Origin: Helicobacter sp. 11-8110
GTDB taxonomy: Bacteria > Campylobacterota > Campylobacteria > Campylobacterales > Helicobacteraceae
Direction of reading: 5' to 3'
Assembly: GCF_003288905.1 (NCBI RefSeq)
Contig: NZ_NHYL01000009.1
Coordinates: 1 to 53,102, forward strand
Length of the DNA: 53,102 nt
A program made the position numbers and the translations under genes. How positions within the stretch are numbered: position 1 is the stretch's first letter; each line of letters begins with the position of its first letter. This document shows, in pieces, positions 16,733 through 26,910 of the stretch. The notes under the pieces were generated by a model that worked only from the letters and a program-made list of their open reading frames with translations, did not search any database and was not told the DNA's origin.

Positions 16733-17854
16733 ATGGAATTTCAACCTTATCCTTTTGAAAAACTTAATGCTCTTATTAAGGATATTCCACAAAAAGAGGG
16801 CAGAATCTCACTAACTATTGGAGAACCGCAGTTTAAGACACCTGAATTTATTTGCCAAACCCTAAGCCAAAAGGCTGCCTTGCTAAATAAATATCCAAAA
16901 ACTAGCGGAGAAGAATCGCTTAAAGAAGCTTTGCTTGGATTTGCGCAAAGGCGTTTTGGGATTGATTTGCCTTTAGAATCGCTGATACCGACTTTTGGAA
17001 CTAGAGAAGTGTTGTTTAATTTTCCGCAATTCTATCTTTTTAGTAAAAAAAATAAGGTTATGGCATACCCAAATCCTTTTTATCAAATTTATGAGGGTGC
17101 TGCAATTGCTTCAAGGGCAAAAGTGATTCATATGAATCTCACAAAAGAGAATAATTTTAAGCCAAAATTGAGTGCTAAAGAAATGCAAGAATGTGATTTG
17201 GTTATTCTTAATTCGCCAAACAATCCAACAGGTAGCACTCTAAGCTTAGAAGAGCTAAAAAAATGGGTGGAATGGGCTTTGGAATATGACTTTTTGTTGC
17301 TCAATGATGAGTGCTATAGCGAGATTTATATGGATTCTAAACCCGCTTCAATTTTAGAGGCAAGTTATGCAGCAGGAAATTATTCTTTTAAAAATATTTT
17401 GGCGCTTAATTCCATATCCAAACGCTCTAGTGCCCCTGGACTTAGAAGTGGCTTTATTGCCGGAGATAGTCAAATTTTAAAACAATATGCACAATATCGC
17501 ACTTATGTTGGCTGTGCCTCTCCACTGCCTTTGCAAGAAGCCGCTAGAGTTGCGTGGAGTGATGATGAGCATACTTTGTATTCAAGAGAGCAATATGCAA
17601 AAAATTTGCAACTAGCAAAAGAGATTTTGGGGGTGGAAGTTCCAAGTTCGACCTTTTATGTATGGCTTTTTGTGGGCGATGATTTGGAATTTGCGCGTAA
17701 TTTACTAGAGAAAGAAAATATCGTGGTATTGCCAGGAAGTTTTTTGTCAAGAGAAAATGGCATAAATCCAGGGCGTGGATATGTGAGATTGGCTTTAGTT
17801 TATGAGCAAGAGATTATCAAAGATGCACTTTTAAGGATAAAGAAGTGGCTTTAA
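16733..17854 (+). CDS. dapC: succinyldiaminopimelate aminotransferase-like PLP enzyme (DapC)
   Basis: The 373-residue fold-type I aminotransferase has NPTG at 164-167, Asp192 and Tyr195 in NDECYSE, the PLP lysine Lys230 in SISKRS and the substrate-carboxylate arginine at 238. It would transaminate N-succinyl-L-2-amino-6-oxopimelate in lysine and meso-diaminopimelate synthesis. Placement directly before murC fits cell-wall precursor supply and matches H. pylori HP0624-HP0623 from memory. It starts 3 bases after the helicase stop, with GGAG upstream, and overlaps murC by 10 bases. Substrate choice is inferred from synteny. Confidence 0.85.
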   Translation: MEFQPYPFEKLNALIKDIPQKEGRISLTIGEPQFKTPEFICQTLSQKAALLNKYPKTSGEESLKEALLGFAQRRFGIDLPLESLIPTFGTREVLFNFPQFYLFSKKNKVMAYPNPFYQIYEGAAIASRAKVIHMNLTKENNFKPKLSAKEMQECDLVILNSPNNPTGSTLSLEELKKWVEWALEYDFLLLNDECYSEIYMDSKPASILEASYAAGNYSFKNILALNSISKRSSAPGLRSGFIAGDSQILKQYAQYRTYVGCASPLPLQEAARVAWSDDEHTLYSREQYAKNLQLAKEILGVEVPSSTFYVWLFVGDDLEFARNLLEKENIVVLPGSFLSRENGINPGRGYVRLALVYEQEIIKDALLRIKKWL

Positions 17855-19179
17855 AGATTCCCAAATTTATACATTTTATCGGAATTGGTGGAATTGGAAT
17901 CTCGGCTTTAGCAAAATTCTTACACGCGCAAGGCGTGAAGGTTAGCGGATCGGATATGTGTGAGGGCTGTGTAACAAAGGAATTAAGGACAATGGGGATT
18001 TCTCTTAGTATTCCGCACTCCAAAGAATCAATCACTTGCCAAGATTTGGTGATTCACTCTGCGATTATTAAGTCTGATAATGTTGAAGTAATTGAAGCTA
18101 AAAAAAAGGGCATTGCAGTGCTTTCGCGCAAAGAAGCCTTAAATTTAATTTTAAAAGATAAGCAGGTTTATGCAGTCGCTGGTGCGCATGGCAAAAGCAC
18201 CACAACAGCAATTTTGAGTGCGATTTTGCAAGAGAGCAGTGCATTAATTGGGGCAGAGAGCAAAGAGTTTGGCTCTAATACACGCGCCTTAAAGACTAAT
18301 AAAGTGGTGTTTGAAGCTGATGAATCAGATAAAAGCTTTTTGGAGTGCAATCCTTATTGTGCGATTGTAACTAATGCAGAACCTGAACATATGGAGACTT
18401 ATGGGCATAATTTAGAAGTGTTTTATCAAGCCTATAGGGATTTTTTGGAATTAGCAAAATATCGTGTGATTAATGCTGAAGATGAGTTTTTAAAAACACT
18501 TAAATGTGAATGTGTGAGACTTTATCCTTCAAAAGATATTGAAAATATTGAATATTTCTTAAAAGAAGGGGAGCCAAAAACGCGTTTTAGATTAAAAAAT
18601 AGTGGTAAAGATTTAGGAGTTTTTGAAGTTTATGGGCTTGGAGAACATGTCGCACTTGATGCAGCCTTGGCAATTTTAGCAGCATTAGAATGTATGGAAG
18701 TGGAGCAAATCCGCCAAAATATTCAAAATTTTTGTGGAATCAAAAAGAGATTTGATATTTTAAGCAAGGGCAAATGCTTAATTGTCGATGATTATGCGCA
18801 TCACCCAACAGAAATTAAAGCCACTCTAAAGTCGCTAAAAAAATATCAAGAATTAACTCAATATCAGCAGATTTGCGGAATCTGGCAACCCCATAAATAT
18901 TCACGCATCTTGGATAATTTAGAGGAATTTGTAGAGTGTTTTAGCGGAATAGATAAACTAGTTATTCTCCCAGTTTATGCTGCTGGGGAATCAAAGCAAG
19001 AGATTGATTTTGATAGGCTTTTTGCTAAGTATCAGCCTATTTTTGCGGATTTAGTTAAAAGAGAAGAGGATTCTTTGGTGCTTTATTGTAATGGAGCAGA
19101 GATTGATAGGATAGAGAGTGGGATTGCAGTGGGGTTTAATGCTGGGGATTTGACTTATCAGCTTCGAGGAGGTTTTTAG
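17845..19179 (+). CDS. murC: UDP-N-acetylmuramate-L-alanine ligase MurC
   Basis: The start is GTG 17845, inside the end of dapC, with AAGGAT upstream. The 444-residue Mur ligase has HFIGIGGIGISALA at 10-23 for UDP binding, the P-loop GAHGKSTT at about 112-119, the central EADESD block, and DDYAHHPTEIKATL in the C-terminal domain. It adds L-alanine to UDP-MurNAc in the cytosol. Overlaps on both sides show that the dapC-murC-membrane protein-mutS2 block is one transcription unit. Confidence 0.96.
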   Translation: MALKIPKFIHFIGIGGIGISALAKFLHAQGVKVSGSDMCEGCVTKELRTMGISLSIPHSKESITCQDLVIHSAIIKSDNVEVIEAKKKGIAVLSRKEALNLILKDKQVYAVAGAHGKSTTTAILSAILQESSALIGAESKEFGSNTRALKTNKVVFEADESDKSFLECNPYCAIVTNAEPEHMETYGHNLEVFYQAYRDFLELAKYRVINAEDEFLKTLKCECVRLYPSKDIENIEYFLKEGEPKTRFRLKNSGKDLGVFEVYGLGEHVALDAALAILAALECMEVEQIRQNIQNFCGIKKRFDILSKGKCLIVDDYAHHPTEIKATLKSLKKYQELTQYQQICGIWQPHKYSRILDNLEEFVECFSGIDKLVILPVYAAGESKQEIDFDRLFAKYQPIFADLVKREEDSLVLYCNGAEIDRIESGIAVGFNAGDLTYQLRGGF

Positions 19180-19544
19180 TGGTGCATTATTGGCTCATTG
19201 TTATTGCCGCTGTAGTTGTTTTGGCATTGCTAGTTCAGCTTTTGGTACAATACAATCTAATTGAAAAAAAGAGTAAAATTATCGTGGGTGCTATGCTTTT
19301 GATTTTTGCGCTTGGAATTGGCATTTTTACTCTTTTTCAAGAAAAGGCTAATGGAGAACTAACAGAACTTGCAAAGCTATTTCTGCAAGGAAAAAAGCTG
19401 GTGTGTGTGGTAGGGACAGAGACTTTAGAAGTTGATAACAATACATTTAATTTTATTAGTGGCACATTAACCTTAATGGGGAAAGAGGAAAGTGGGTATT
19501 TTAGAACGACAATTCCACTAAAAGCTTGTGAGCTTAAAAAATGA
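19179..19544 (+). CDS. conserved membrane protein between murC and mutS2
   Basis: The 121-residue protein has two hydrophobic helices at about 4-26 and 37-54, then a soluble domain with a CVVGTETLEVDNNTF strand region and a terminal Cys. It begins at GTG 19179, sharing a base with the murC stop (TAGTG), and a strong GAGGAGG lies just upstream; GTG 19182 is an alternative. H. pylori has a hypothetical gene (HP0622, from memory) at the same place. The function is unknown. Retained synteny with murC suggests a conserved envelope role. Confidence 0.75.
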   Translation: MVHYWLIVIAAVVVLALLVQLLVQYNLIEKKSKIIVGAMLLIFALGIGIFTLFQEKANGELTELAKLFLQGKKLVCVVGTETLEVDNNTFNFISGTLTLMGKEESGYFRTTIPLKACELKK

Positions 19545-21751
19545 ATAATTTAGTTAGAAAGCTAGATTTAGAAGACTATTTAAAGAATTATGAGAGCTTT
19601 TTATCTCGTCCCAAAGATTTGTTTTTAGAAGGTGATAGTAAAATTCATTTTAATTTCATTAGGGAGTTAGAGCAGGTTGTTTTTACTCCACCCAAAGAAG
19701 TTAAGAATCTTGATATACAATTAGCACTTTTAAAGAAATTTGGCTATTTAAAACTAGATGAAATTTTTGAATTTATTAAAATAATTCGCTATTTTAACTA
19801 CCTTAAAAGTTTGAAATTAGAGGGGATTTTAGGGAATTGGTTTGAAGGGATTGTTATTCCACAGCCTATTTTGGAGGTTGCCAAGTCTTTTTTGGAAAAT
19901 GGTGAGCTAAAAAGTGGGATTTATTTGGAGCTTGATTCTATTTTAGAAAGTCTTGCGCGGATTAAAAGAGAGATTGCTCAACAATTAAATCAAATCCTAA
20001 ATCATAATAAACTTGCAGCCTATCTTGTAGATAGGCAAATACATTTTGTGAATGAAGAAGAATGTTTGTTGCTTAAGGCAGGATTCCATCATGTTCTCTC
20101 TGGACAAATTATTAATCGATCAAGTACTGGATTTTTCTATGTTTTGCCTCAAAGTATTGCAAATTTAAAAAGCAAAAGCAATGAGCTACAAAACAAAAAA
20201 GAAGAGCAATTGTTTTATATTTGTAGGGAAATTTCAACACTTTTTACCAAGAATCTTGCATTTTTAAAATTTATTAATAAAGAATTTGATCGTTTTGATT
20301 CTTATCAAGCGCGTTTAAATTTCGCAAAATCAAAAGGATTAGAGTTTTTAGCACCCAAGCCCAATGGAAGAAAGATTATTTTAAGTGAGTTTAAGCATCC
20401 AGCATTAAAGAAACCAAAATCTATCAATCTCTCTTTTGATGGGCAAATTTTGATGGTTACAGGGGTGAATGCTGGAGGGAAAACAATGCTTTTGAAATCC
20501 GTGATGAGTGCGGTTTTTCTCTCCAAATATTTGATTCCACTCCCTATTAATGCAGCAAAATCAAGCATTGATTCTTTTAAATTTATTGAATTAATTTTAG
20601 AAGATCCACAAAATAGTAAAAATGATATTTCTACCTTTGGGGGTAGAATGTTGCAGTTTTCAGAGATTTTAAACCAAAGAGATGGGATTATTGGTGTGGA
20701 TGAAATTGAGCTTGGGACAGATAGTGATGAAGCAGCTAGTTTGTTTAAGGTACTACTAGAAAATTTGATTCTCAAAAATAATAAAATCATTGTAACTACC
20801 CACCATAAGCGTCTTGCTGCACTAATGGCAGGGAATCCTAAGGTGCAACTTTTAGCAGCTTTGTTTGATGAAAAAAATCAAATGCCAACTTTTAGCTTTC
20901 TTAATGGTACTATTGGCAAAAGCTATGCCTTTGAAACAGCGGTGCGCTATGGGATTCCAAAGACGCTTGTGAATGAGGCGAGAATCCTTTATGGAGAGGA
21001 CAAAGAAAAACTTAATGAATTAATTGAAAATTCTTCACGCTTAGAAATGAAATTACAACAAGAGATTAAACAAACAGAACTCAAAAGGGAAGAATTAGAG
21101 CAAAAAATCAATCATTTAAAATCCAAAGAAGAAGCCTTAGAGCAGTCTTATAAAGCAAAATTTGCACTCTTGGAGCAGACTTATCAAGAGGCAATTAATG
21201 CTGCAAAACAAGCAAGCAAAATGCATAATCAAGCCGAGATTCATCGCCAAATGAACGAGGCTAACAAGATTTTAAGACAGGCAAAAAAACAAGAAGAACA
21301 AAGAGAGAAGCCAAAGATTCAAGTTTTTAAAGTTGGAAATAGGGTAAAATATCGCCAATCAAGGGGTGCAATTGTGAGTATTCAAAGGGATAGTGCAATG
21401 GTGCAGCTTGATGATGGATTTAAACTTAGAGTGCCTTTAGGTGAGTTAAAATTAAGCGGCAATCCCCCAGAGATTCCGCAAGTTAAATTTAATGTGCAAT
21501 CCCCTAAAAATGCCAATGTGGTTTTGGATTTGCATGGAATGAGGGCAGAAGAAGCTTTAGAAAAACTTGATGAATTTATTTCAAATAGCCTTATTGCTGG
21601 ATTTGATGAGGTTTTAGTCTATCATGGAATCGGCACTGGAAGACTTTCAAGTGTGGTGAGAGACTTTTTAGAAAAGCATCCAAAAGTTGTGGAATTTACA
21701 GATGCACCGCCAAAGTCTGGTGGATTTGGTGCAAAAATTGTGAAATTATAA
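19541..21751 (+). CDS. mutS2: MutS2-family ATPase/endonuclease
   Basis: The 736-residue protein lacks the mismatch-binding domain and fits MutS2. It has a lever/clamp region (1-290), an ABC-type ATPase with GVNAGGKTM at 308-316 and a Walker B around GVDEIELGTDSDEA, a long charged coiled coil at about 505-600, a KOW-like segment (VKYRQSRGAIVSI) and a C-terminal Smr domain with LDLHGMRAEEAL and HGIGTGRL. In Helicobacter MutS2 suppresses homologous recombination and acts on oxidised DNA; elsewhere it resolves ribosome collisions. Its ATG overlaps the upstream stop by 4 bases. Confidence 0.93.
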   Translation: MNNLVRKLDLEDYLKNYESFLSRPKDLFLEGDSKIHFNFIRELEQVVFTPPKEVKNLDIQLALLKKFGYLKLDEIFEFIKIIRYFNYLKSLKLEGILGNWFEGIVIPQPILEVAKSFLENGELKSGIYLELDSILESLARIKREIAQQLNQILNHNKLAAYLVDRQIHFVNEEECLLLKAGFHHVLSGQIINRSSTGFFYVLPQSIANLKSKSNELQNKKEEQLFYICREISTLFTKNLAFLKFINKEFDRFDSYQARLNFAKSKGLEFLAPKPNGRKIILSEFKHPALKKPKSINLSFDGQILMVTGVNAGGKTMLLKSVMSAVFLSKYLIPLPINAAKSSIDSFKFIELILEDPQNSKNDISTFGGRMLQFSEILNQRDGIIGVDEIELGTDSDEAASLFKVLLENLILKNNKIIVTTHHKRLAALMAGNPKVQLLAALFDEKNQMPTFSFLNGTIGKSYAFETAVRYGIPKTLVNEARILYGEDKEKLNELIENSSRLEMKLQQEIKQTELKREELEQKINHLKSKEEALEQSYKAKFALLEQTYQEAINAAKQASKMHNQAEIHRQMNEANKILRQAKKQEEQREKPKIQVFKVGNRVKYRQSRGAIVSIQRDSAMVQLDDGFKLRVPLGELKLSGNPPEIPQVKFNVQSPKNANVVLDLHGMRAEEALEKLDEFISNSLIAGFDEVLVYHGIGTGRLSSVVRDFLEKHPKVVEFTDAPPKSGGFGAKIVKL

Positions 21752-21770
21752 GAAATTATAAGGAGTTAAA

Positions 21771-21878
21771 ATGAAAAAAATTTTATTTTTAATTGGTGTT
21801 ATTTTTGTGGCTTTTGTAGCAACAGGTTGTGATAAATCTGATTATCAGCATCCTATGCATCGCAGTGGAGGGAAGTAA
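21771..21878 (+). CDS. small lipoprotein, 35 residues
   Basis: An AAGGAG ribosome binding site lies 6 bases before the ATG. The peptide is MKKILFLIGVIFVAFVATGC followed by a short polar tail of 15 residues (starting DKSDYQ, ending SGGK). It has a basic N-terminus, a hydrophobic core and a lipobox V-A-T-G-C with Cys20, so the mature lipopeptide would be only about 16 residues. It lies 19 bases after mutS2 and is probably co-transcribed. It resembles entericidin-like or other tiny envelope lipoproteins in size only. The function is unknown. Confidence 0.75.
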   Translation: MKKILFLIGVIFVAFVATGCDKSDYQHPMHRSGGK

Positions 21879-21908
21879 GATTTTTCCTAGCCTCTTTGGT
21901 AAATATGC

Positions 21909-24734
21909 TTAGATTCTAAGCTCTTTTGCTAGGAATTTTCCCGTATGACTGCCTGTTTTTTTGTATCTTTTAGCAATATGTTCTGGAGATCCGCTATCAA
22001 CTATGTTTCCTCCACCACTTCCGCCTTCAGGTCCTACATCAATAATAAAATCGGCATTTTTAATCATATCTAGGTTATGTTCAATTACAATTACACTATT
22101 GCCTAAATCAGTAAGGTGATGCAAGACATGCACGAGTCTATCAACATCAGCAAAGTGCAGTCCTGTAGTTGGTTCATCTAAAATATAGAGTGTTTTGCCG
22201 GTGTCTTTGCGACTTAGCTCTTTAGCAAGTTTGATTCTTTGAGCCTCCCCGCCACTTAGTGTTGTGGCATTTTGCCCTAGCGTGATATAGCCTAACCCGA
22301 CATCTTTAAGTGTTCTTAGTTTTTGGTAGATTTTTGGAATCTTAGCAAAAAACTCACACGCTTCATCAACACTCATCTCTAGAACTTGAGCAATATTTTT
22401 TCCTTTGTATTCTACTTCTAGAGTTTGTGTATTATAGCGCGTTCCTTGACAAGAATCGCATTTGACTAAAATATCTGGCAAAAAGTGCATTTCAATTTTG
22501 ATTTCCCCTTCTCCTTGACATTTTTCACATCTTCCGCCTTTGACATTAAAGCTAAAGCGACTAATATTATAGTTGCGGATTTGTGCTTCTTTGGTTTGTG
22601 CAAAGATTTGGCGAATCTCATCCATTGCACCTGTATAAGTTACGGGATTTGAGCGCGGTGTGCGCCCAATTGGGCTTTGATCAAGGTAGATGACTTTGTC
22701 AAGCTTTTCTAAGCCTATAATCTCCACACCATCAACTTTTTTGACTTTTTTGCGATTGTTGAGTAGTTCTTGCGCAACTGGAAGCAGAGTTTGAAGCACT
22801 AGAGAACTTTTGCCACTTCCACTTACACCTGTAATGCAAACAAAGTTTTTAAGTGGCATTTCAACATTGAGATTGTGAATATTATTGATATTAACATTTT
22901 TAATAGTAAGCCAATCTTCTTGATTGCGGCGGATAAAATATTCGATTCTCTTTGTGCCATTGAGATATTGAGCAGTTTGGGTGGAGCTTGAGAGAAGTTG
23001 TGTGAGATTTCCGCTGAAGACAACTTCTCCGCCATATTTCCCTGCACCTGGACCTATATCCACAATGAAATCGGCGTGTTCTATGGTTTCTTTATCGTGT
23101 TCTACAACGATAACCGAATTTCCCTTTTGTTGCAAACTTCTTAGGGTTTTGATGAGTTTTAAAGTGTCTCGTTCGTGCAAACCAATACTTGGTTCATCAA
23201 GCACATACATTACACCTGTTAGACCACTCCCAATCTGGCTTGCGATTCTAATTCTTTGTGATTCTCCTCCGCTAATGCTTCTTGCATCACGCCCCAAACT
23301 AAGATATCCTAGCCCAACATCATAAAGAAAATAAAGTCTCTCACAAATTTCTTTTAAAATGGGTGCGGCAATCATTGCTTGTTGGTTATCAAAATAATCA
23401 AAGTTTTGAGCATTGGCAAAGAATCCATAGCATTCGCTAATTGGCATATCTAAAATATCTCCAATAGTTTTGTTAGCGACTTTGACAGCAAGACTTTGGG
23501 GGAGAAGCCGATGCCCTAAGCAATCCTCACAAACCTTTTCGCTCATATAATCACTTAAGTCTTTATTGTCTTTAAACATATCATAAGCAATCGCTAAAAT
23601 CCCACTCCAAGGTCGCTTAAGCTTAGTGCTTTTCCAAGTGAATTCTATATCTTGGCTATTGCCATATAAAATGAGCTTTTTTTGGTGTTCTTGCAAATCT
23701 TCAAAAGAAGCTTTAGAATCAATCCCATTGGCTTGACACATTGCTTTAAAAAGCTCATTATAATAACTTTTATTAAAGCCATAAATGATTTTGATTCCGC
23801 CTGATTCTAAAGGCAGGGAGCTATCAAGGATTTTTTTGACATCAATGCTATATCGGATTCCAAGTCCATCGCATTTTGGACAAGCACCTTTGGGGGAATT
23901 AAATGAAAAACTAAGAGGTTCTAGTGGATTAAAAGAAACTTTGCAATCAAAACAAGCTAAGTGCTCACTAAAATGGATTAACTGATTTTTACTTTCTCCC
24001 AAAATCTCTATTTCTACCTCACCATAAGATTCTTTAAGGGCTTTTTCAATGCTTTGAGCAATTCTTTCTTTATTTTCAGGTTTAATTGTGATTCTATCAA
24101 TCACGACTTTGATGGTGTGTTTTTTTGTTTTGGAGAGTTCAATATTTTCATCTAACCTTGCTAAAACTCCATCAATCTGCACTCGCACATAGCCTTTTTG
24201 TCGCAATGATTCTAGTTTATCTGTAAAAGTTCCCTTTTTTTCGCGAATGAGTGGAGATAGGATTAGCACTTTTGAATCTTCGGGGATTTTGAGGGCTTGA
24301 GCGATAATATCACTAGCACTCATTTGAGAGATAGGCTTTCCACATAAATGGCAGTGTTGAATCCCAACGCGCGCATAAAGCAAACGCAAATAGTCATAAA
24401 TTTCTGTAATAGTTCCAACCGTGGAGCGAGGATTTTTGCTAGTGGTTTTTTGATCAATAGCAATGGCAGGAGTTAATCCCTCTATTTTATCCACATCGGG
24501 TTTGCCAATTTTATCCAAAAATTGCCTTGCGTAGCTTGAGAGTGATTCAATATAGCGTCTTTGTCCTTCTGCATAGAGCGTATCAAAGGCTAGGGTGCTT
24601 TTGCCACTTCCACTAAGTCCAGTAAGCACTACTAGCTTATTTTTAGGGATATTAAGGTGGATATTTTTGAGATTATTTTCTTTGGCGTTAGTAATAATGA
24701 TATGATCTAGTGATGATGCATTTTGTGGATTCAA
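21909..24734 (-). CDS. uvrA: excinuclease ABC subunit A UvrA
   Basis: The 941-residue protein is full length. It has Walker A GLSGSGKST near 39-47 and GVSGSGKSSL in the second half, two ABC signature motifs (SGGESQRIRIA and LSGGEAQRIKLA), and zinc-binding Cys pairs (CFDC/CPKC and CEKC/CDSC). It recognises bulky DNA lesions with UvrB in nucleotide excision repair. It is transcribed toward the small lipoprotein gene with only 30 bases between their stops, and divergently from htpG. Confidence 0.97.
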   Translation of the reverse strand: MNPQNASSLDHIIITNAKENNLKNIHLNIPKNKLVVLTGLSGSGKSTLAFDTLYAEGQRRYIESLSSYARQFLDKIGKPDVDKIEGLTPAIAIDQKTTSKNPRSTVGTITEIYDYLRLLYARVGIQHCHLCGKPISQMSASDIIAQALKIPEDSKVLILSPLIREKKGTFTDKLESLRQKGYVRVQIDGVLARLDENIELSKTKKHTIKVVIDRITIKPENKERIAQSIEKALKESYGEVEIEILGESKNQLIHFSEHLACFDCKVSFNPLEPLSFSFNSPKGACPKCDGLGIRYSIDVKKILDSSLPLESGGIKIIYGFNKSYYNELFKAMCQANGIDSKASFEDLQEHQKKLILYGNSQDIEFTWKSTKLKRPWSGILAIAYDMFKDNKDLSDYMSEKVCEDCLGHRLLPQSLAVKVANKTIGDILDMPISECYGFFANAQNFDYFDNQQAMIAAPILKEICERLYFLYDVGLGYLSLGRDARSISGGESQRIRIASQIGSGLTGVMYVLDEPSIGLHERDTLKLIKTLRSLQQKGNSVIVVEHDKETIEHADFIVDIGPGAGKYGGEVVFSGNLTQLLSSSTQTAQYLNGTKRIEYFIRRNQEDWLTIKNVNINNIHNLNVEMPLKNFVCITGVSGSGKSSLVLQTLLPVAQELLNNRKKVKKVDGVEIIGLEKLDKVIYLDQSPIGRTPRSNPVTYTGAMDEIRQIFAQTKEAQIRNYNISRFSFNVKGGRCEKCQGEGEIKIEMHFLPDILVKCDSCQGTRYNTQTLEVEYKGKNIAQVLEMSVDEACEFFAKIPKIYQKLRTLKDVGLGYITLGQNATTLSGGEAQRIKLAKELSRKDTGKTLYILDEPTTGLHFADVDRLVHVLHHLTDLGNSVIVIEHNLDMIKNADFIIDVGPEGGSGGGNIVDSGSPEHIAKRYKKTGSHTGKFLAKELRI

Positions 24735-24960
24735 AGTTTTTCCTTATGAAATGAAATAACCAAATATTATACCAAAAACATTTTTTAAATTCACATTGTA
24801 AAAGTTAATCATCACTGCTAATAATGTGGTTTGAAATTTAGTAATTTTTGCAGGGGTGATTTTGGAGTAAAAGCAATAAAGATTATCCTTGAATACTTAA
24901 TAGCTATATTATTTTATTTTTATTGTATCAATAAACTTTAGTGTATTAATATAAACTTTG

Positions 24961-24989
24961 TTGATTTTTTGGAAGCTCTGTGTTATAAT
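24961..24989 (+). promoter_or_regulatory. htpG promoter (-35/-10)
   Basis: TTGATT at 24961-24966 and TATAAT at 24984-24989 are separated by 17 bases, a near-consensus sigma-70 promoter 29 bases before the htpG ATG. No CIRCE-type inverted repeat is seen. The rest of the 284-base gap after uvrA (24735-24960) is AT-rich and holds nothing else I can identify; the uvrA promoter must also lie there. Confidence 0.75.
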
Positions 24990-25018
24990 TCCACTAAATT
25001 TTTAAAAAAGGATTAAAA

Positions 25019-26905
25019 ATGGCAAAACATACCTTTCAGACTGAAGTGAATCAGCTTTTAGATTTAATGATTCATTCCCTTTATTCCAATAAAGAAATCT
25101 TTTTGCGTGAGCTTGTGAGCAATGCCTCTGATGCGCTTGATAAGCTTCAATATCTTACGCTAACGGATGAGAAATTAAAGACTTTAGATTTTCAACCTAA
25201 AATTGAAATTAGCTTTGATGCAGAGAAAAATACCCTAACTATTAGCGATAATGGGATTGGTATGAATGAGCAGGATTTGATTGAGAATCTAGGGACAATT
25301 GCAAAGAGTGGGACAAAAAATTTCCTTTCTAAATTAAGCGGTGATAAGAAAAAAGATTCAGCACTTATTGGGCAATTTGGGGTTGGATTTTATGCAGCAT
25401 TTATGGTAGCAAGTAAAATCATTGTAACCACCAAAAAAGCAGGAGAATCTCAAGCTTATGCGTGGATTAGTGATGGAAGTGGAGAATTTGAGATTGAAAA
25501 ATGCGAAAAAGAAGGGCAAGGAAGTGAGATTAAACTTTATTTAAAAGAAGATGAAAAAGAATTTACAAGTCGCTGGAGAATTGAAGAGATTATCAAAAAA
25601 TATTCCGATCATATTCCATTCCCAATTTTCTTACACTACACTGAAACAAAAAGTGAAGGTGAAGGGGATTCAAAAAAAGAAATTAAAGAAGAAAAATGTG
25701 ATCAAATCAATAAAGCTTCAGCGCTTTGGAGAGTAGCTAAAAAAGATCTTAAAGATGAAGAATATAAAGAGTTTTATAAAAGCTTGAGCTATGATTCAAA
25801 TGAACCTTTGGCTTGGATTCACACTAAAGTTGAAGGAAGTTTAGAATACACTACACTTTTTTATATCCCTCAAACAGCACCTTTTGACCTTTATCGCGTG
25901 GATTATAAAAGTGGTGTAAAGCTTTATGTTAAACGCGTGTTTATTACAGATGATGATAAAGAGCTTTTACCGCCTTATTTGCGTTTTGTTAGAGGTATTA
26001 TTGATAGTGAGGATTTACCTTTGAATGTTAGTCGTGAGATTTTGCAACAAAATAGAATCTTAGCTACAATCAAATCAGCTTCAACAAAGAAAATTATTAG
26101 TGAGATTGAATCGCTCCAAAAAGATGAGGAAAAATATGCAAAATTTTATAAAGAATTTGGAAGATGCCTAAAAGAAGGTGTTTATAGTGATTTTGAAAAT
26201 AAAGAGAAATTGTTAGAACTTTTGCGATTCCAATCAAATAAAAGTGAAGGAAAAGAAATTTCCTTTAAAGCTTATAAAGAGCGAATGAAAGAGGGGCAAA
26301 AAGCGATTTATTATTTGCAAGGGGAGGATTTAGAATTGCTTAAAAATTCTCCACTTTTAGAAAGCTATCAAAAGCAAGATATAGAAGTTTTATTTTTTGC
26401 AGAAGAGATTGATGGATTTGTAATGCCAATGGTAAATGAGTTTGATAAGACTCCATTGCGTTCTATTACCTCTAAAGAGGCTTTGGAAGATTTAGGCACA
26501 CAAGAAGTGGATAAAGAAACACAAGAAAAATATAAAACTATTTTAGAAGAGTTTAAAAAAGTGCTAGGCGATGAGGTTAAAGAAGTGCGCTTAAGCAATA
26601 GGCTTGTGGATGCGCCTTCTTGTGTGGTGGCTGATCCTGATGACCCAAGTGCTGCAATGATGAAAATGATGAAGCAAATGGGCGCAATGGGTATGGGCAC
26701 AGAGATGGCAGAGCCTAAACCTATTTTAGAGCTTAATCCAAACCATACGATTTTAACTAAATTGCTTTTGAATAATGATTCTGCAAAGATTGCAGAAATT
26801 GCACATTTATTATTAGAAGAAGCAAAACTACTAGAAGGCGGAAAACTTAAAGATGTGAATAGTTTTGCAAAAAGATTAAATACACTTTTGGAAAAAACAC
26901 TTTAG
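25019..26905 (+). CDS. htpG: molecular chaperone HtpG (Hsp90)
   Basis: The 628-residue Hsp90 homologue has the N-terminal GHKL ATPase with LRELVSNASDALDK, DNGIGM and GQFGVGFYAAFMVA. A middle domain carries NVSREILQQN, and the C-terminal dimerisation domain contains a Met-rich stretch (AAMMKMMKQMGAMGMGTEM). It folds and remodels client proteins in the cytosol. It has its own strong promoter, AAAGGA before the ATG, and a stem-loop at its 3' end. In C. jejuni htpG lies near plsC; here helicase to uvrA intervene. Confidence 0.97.
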   Translation: MAKHTFQTEVNQLLDLMIHSLYSNKEIFLRELVSNASDALDKLQYLTLTDEKLKTLDFQPKIEISFDAEKNTLTISDNGIGMNEQDLIENLGTIAKSGTKNFLSKLSGDKKKDSALIGQFGVGFYAAFMVASKIIVTTKKAGESQAYAWISDGSGEFEIEKCEKEGQGSEIKLYLKEDEKEFTSRWRIEEIIKKYSDHIPFPIFLHYTETKSEGEGDSKKEIKEEKCDQINKASALWRVAKKDLKDEEYKEFYKSLSYDSNEPLAWIHTKVEGSLEYTTLFYIPQTAPFDLYRVDYKSGVKLYVKRVFITDDDKELLPPYLRFVRGIIDSEDLPLNVSREILQQNRILATIKSASTKKIISEIESLQKDEEKYAKFYKEFGRCLKEGVYSDFENKEKLLELLRFQSNKSEGKEISFKAYKERMKEGQKAIYYLQGEDLELLKNSPLLESYQKQDIEVLFFAEEIDGFVMPMVNEFDKTPLRSITSKEALEDLGTQEVDKETQEKYKTILEEFKKVLGDEVKEVRLSNRLVDAPSCVVADPDDPSAAMMKMMKQMGAMGMGTEMAEPKPILELNPNHTILTKLLLNNDSAKIAEIAHLLLEEAKLLEGGKLKDVNSFAKRLNTLLEKTL

Positions 26906-26910
26906 TTTTT

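Noticed and set aside
20305-20790. 161-codon minus-strand open frame inside mutS2
   Set aside because: It is a shadow of the mutS2 ATPase coding sequence with no ribosome binding site or family signal.
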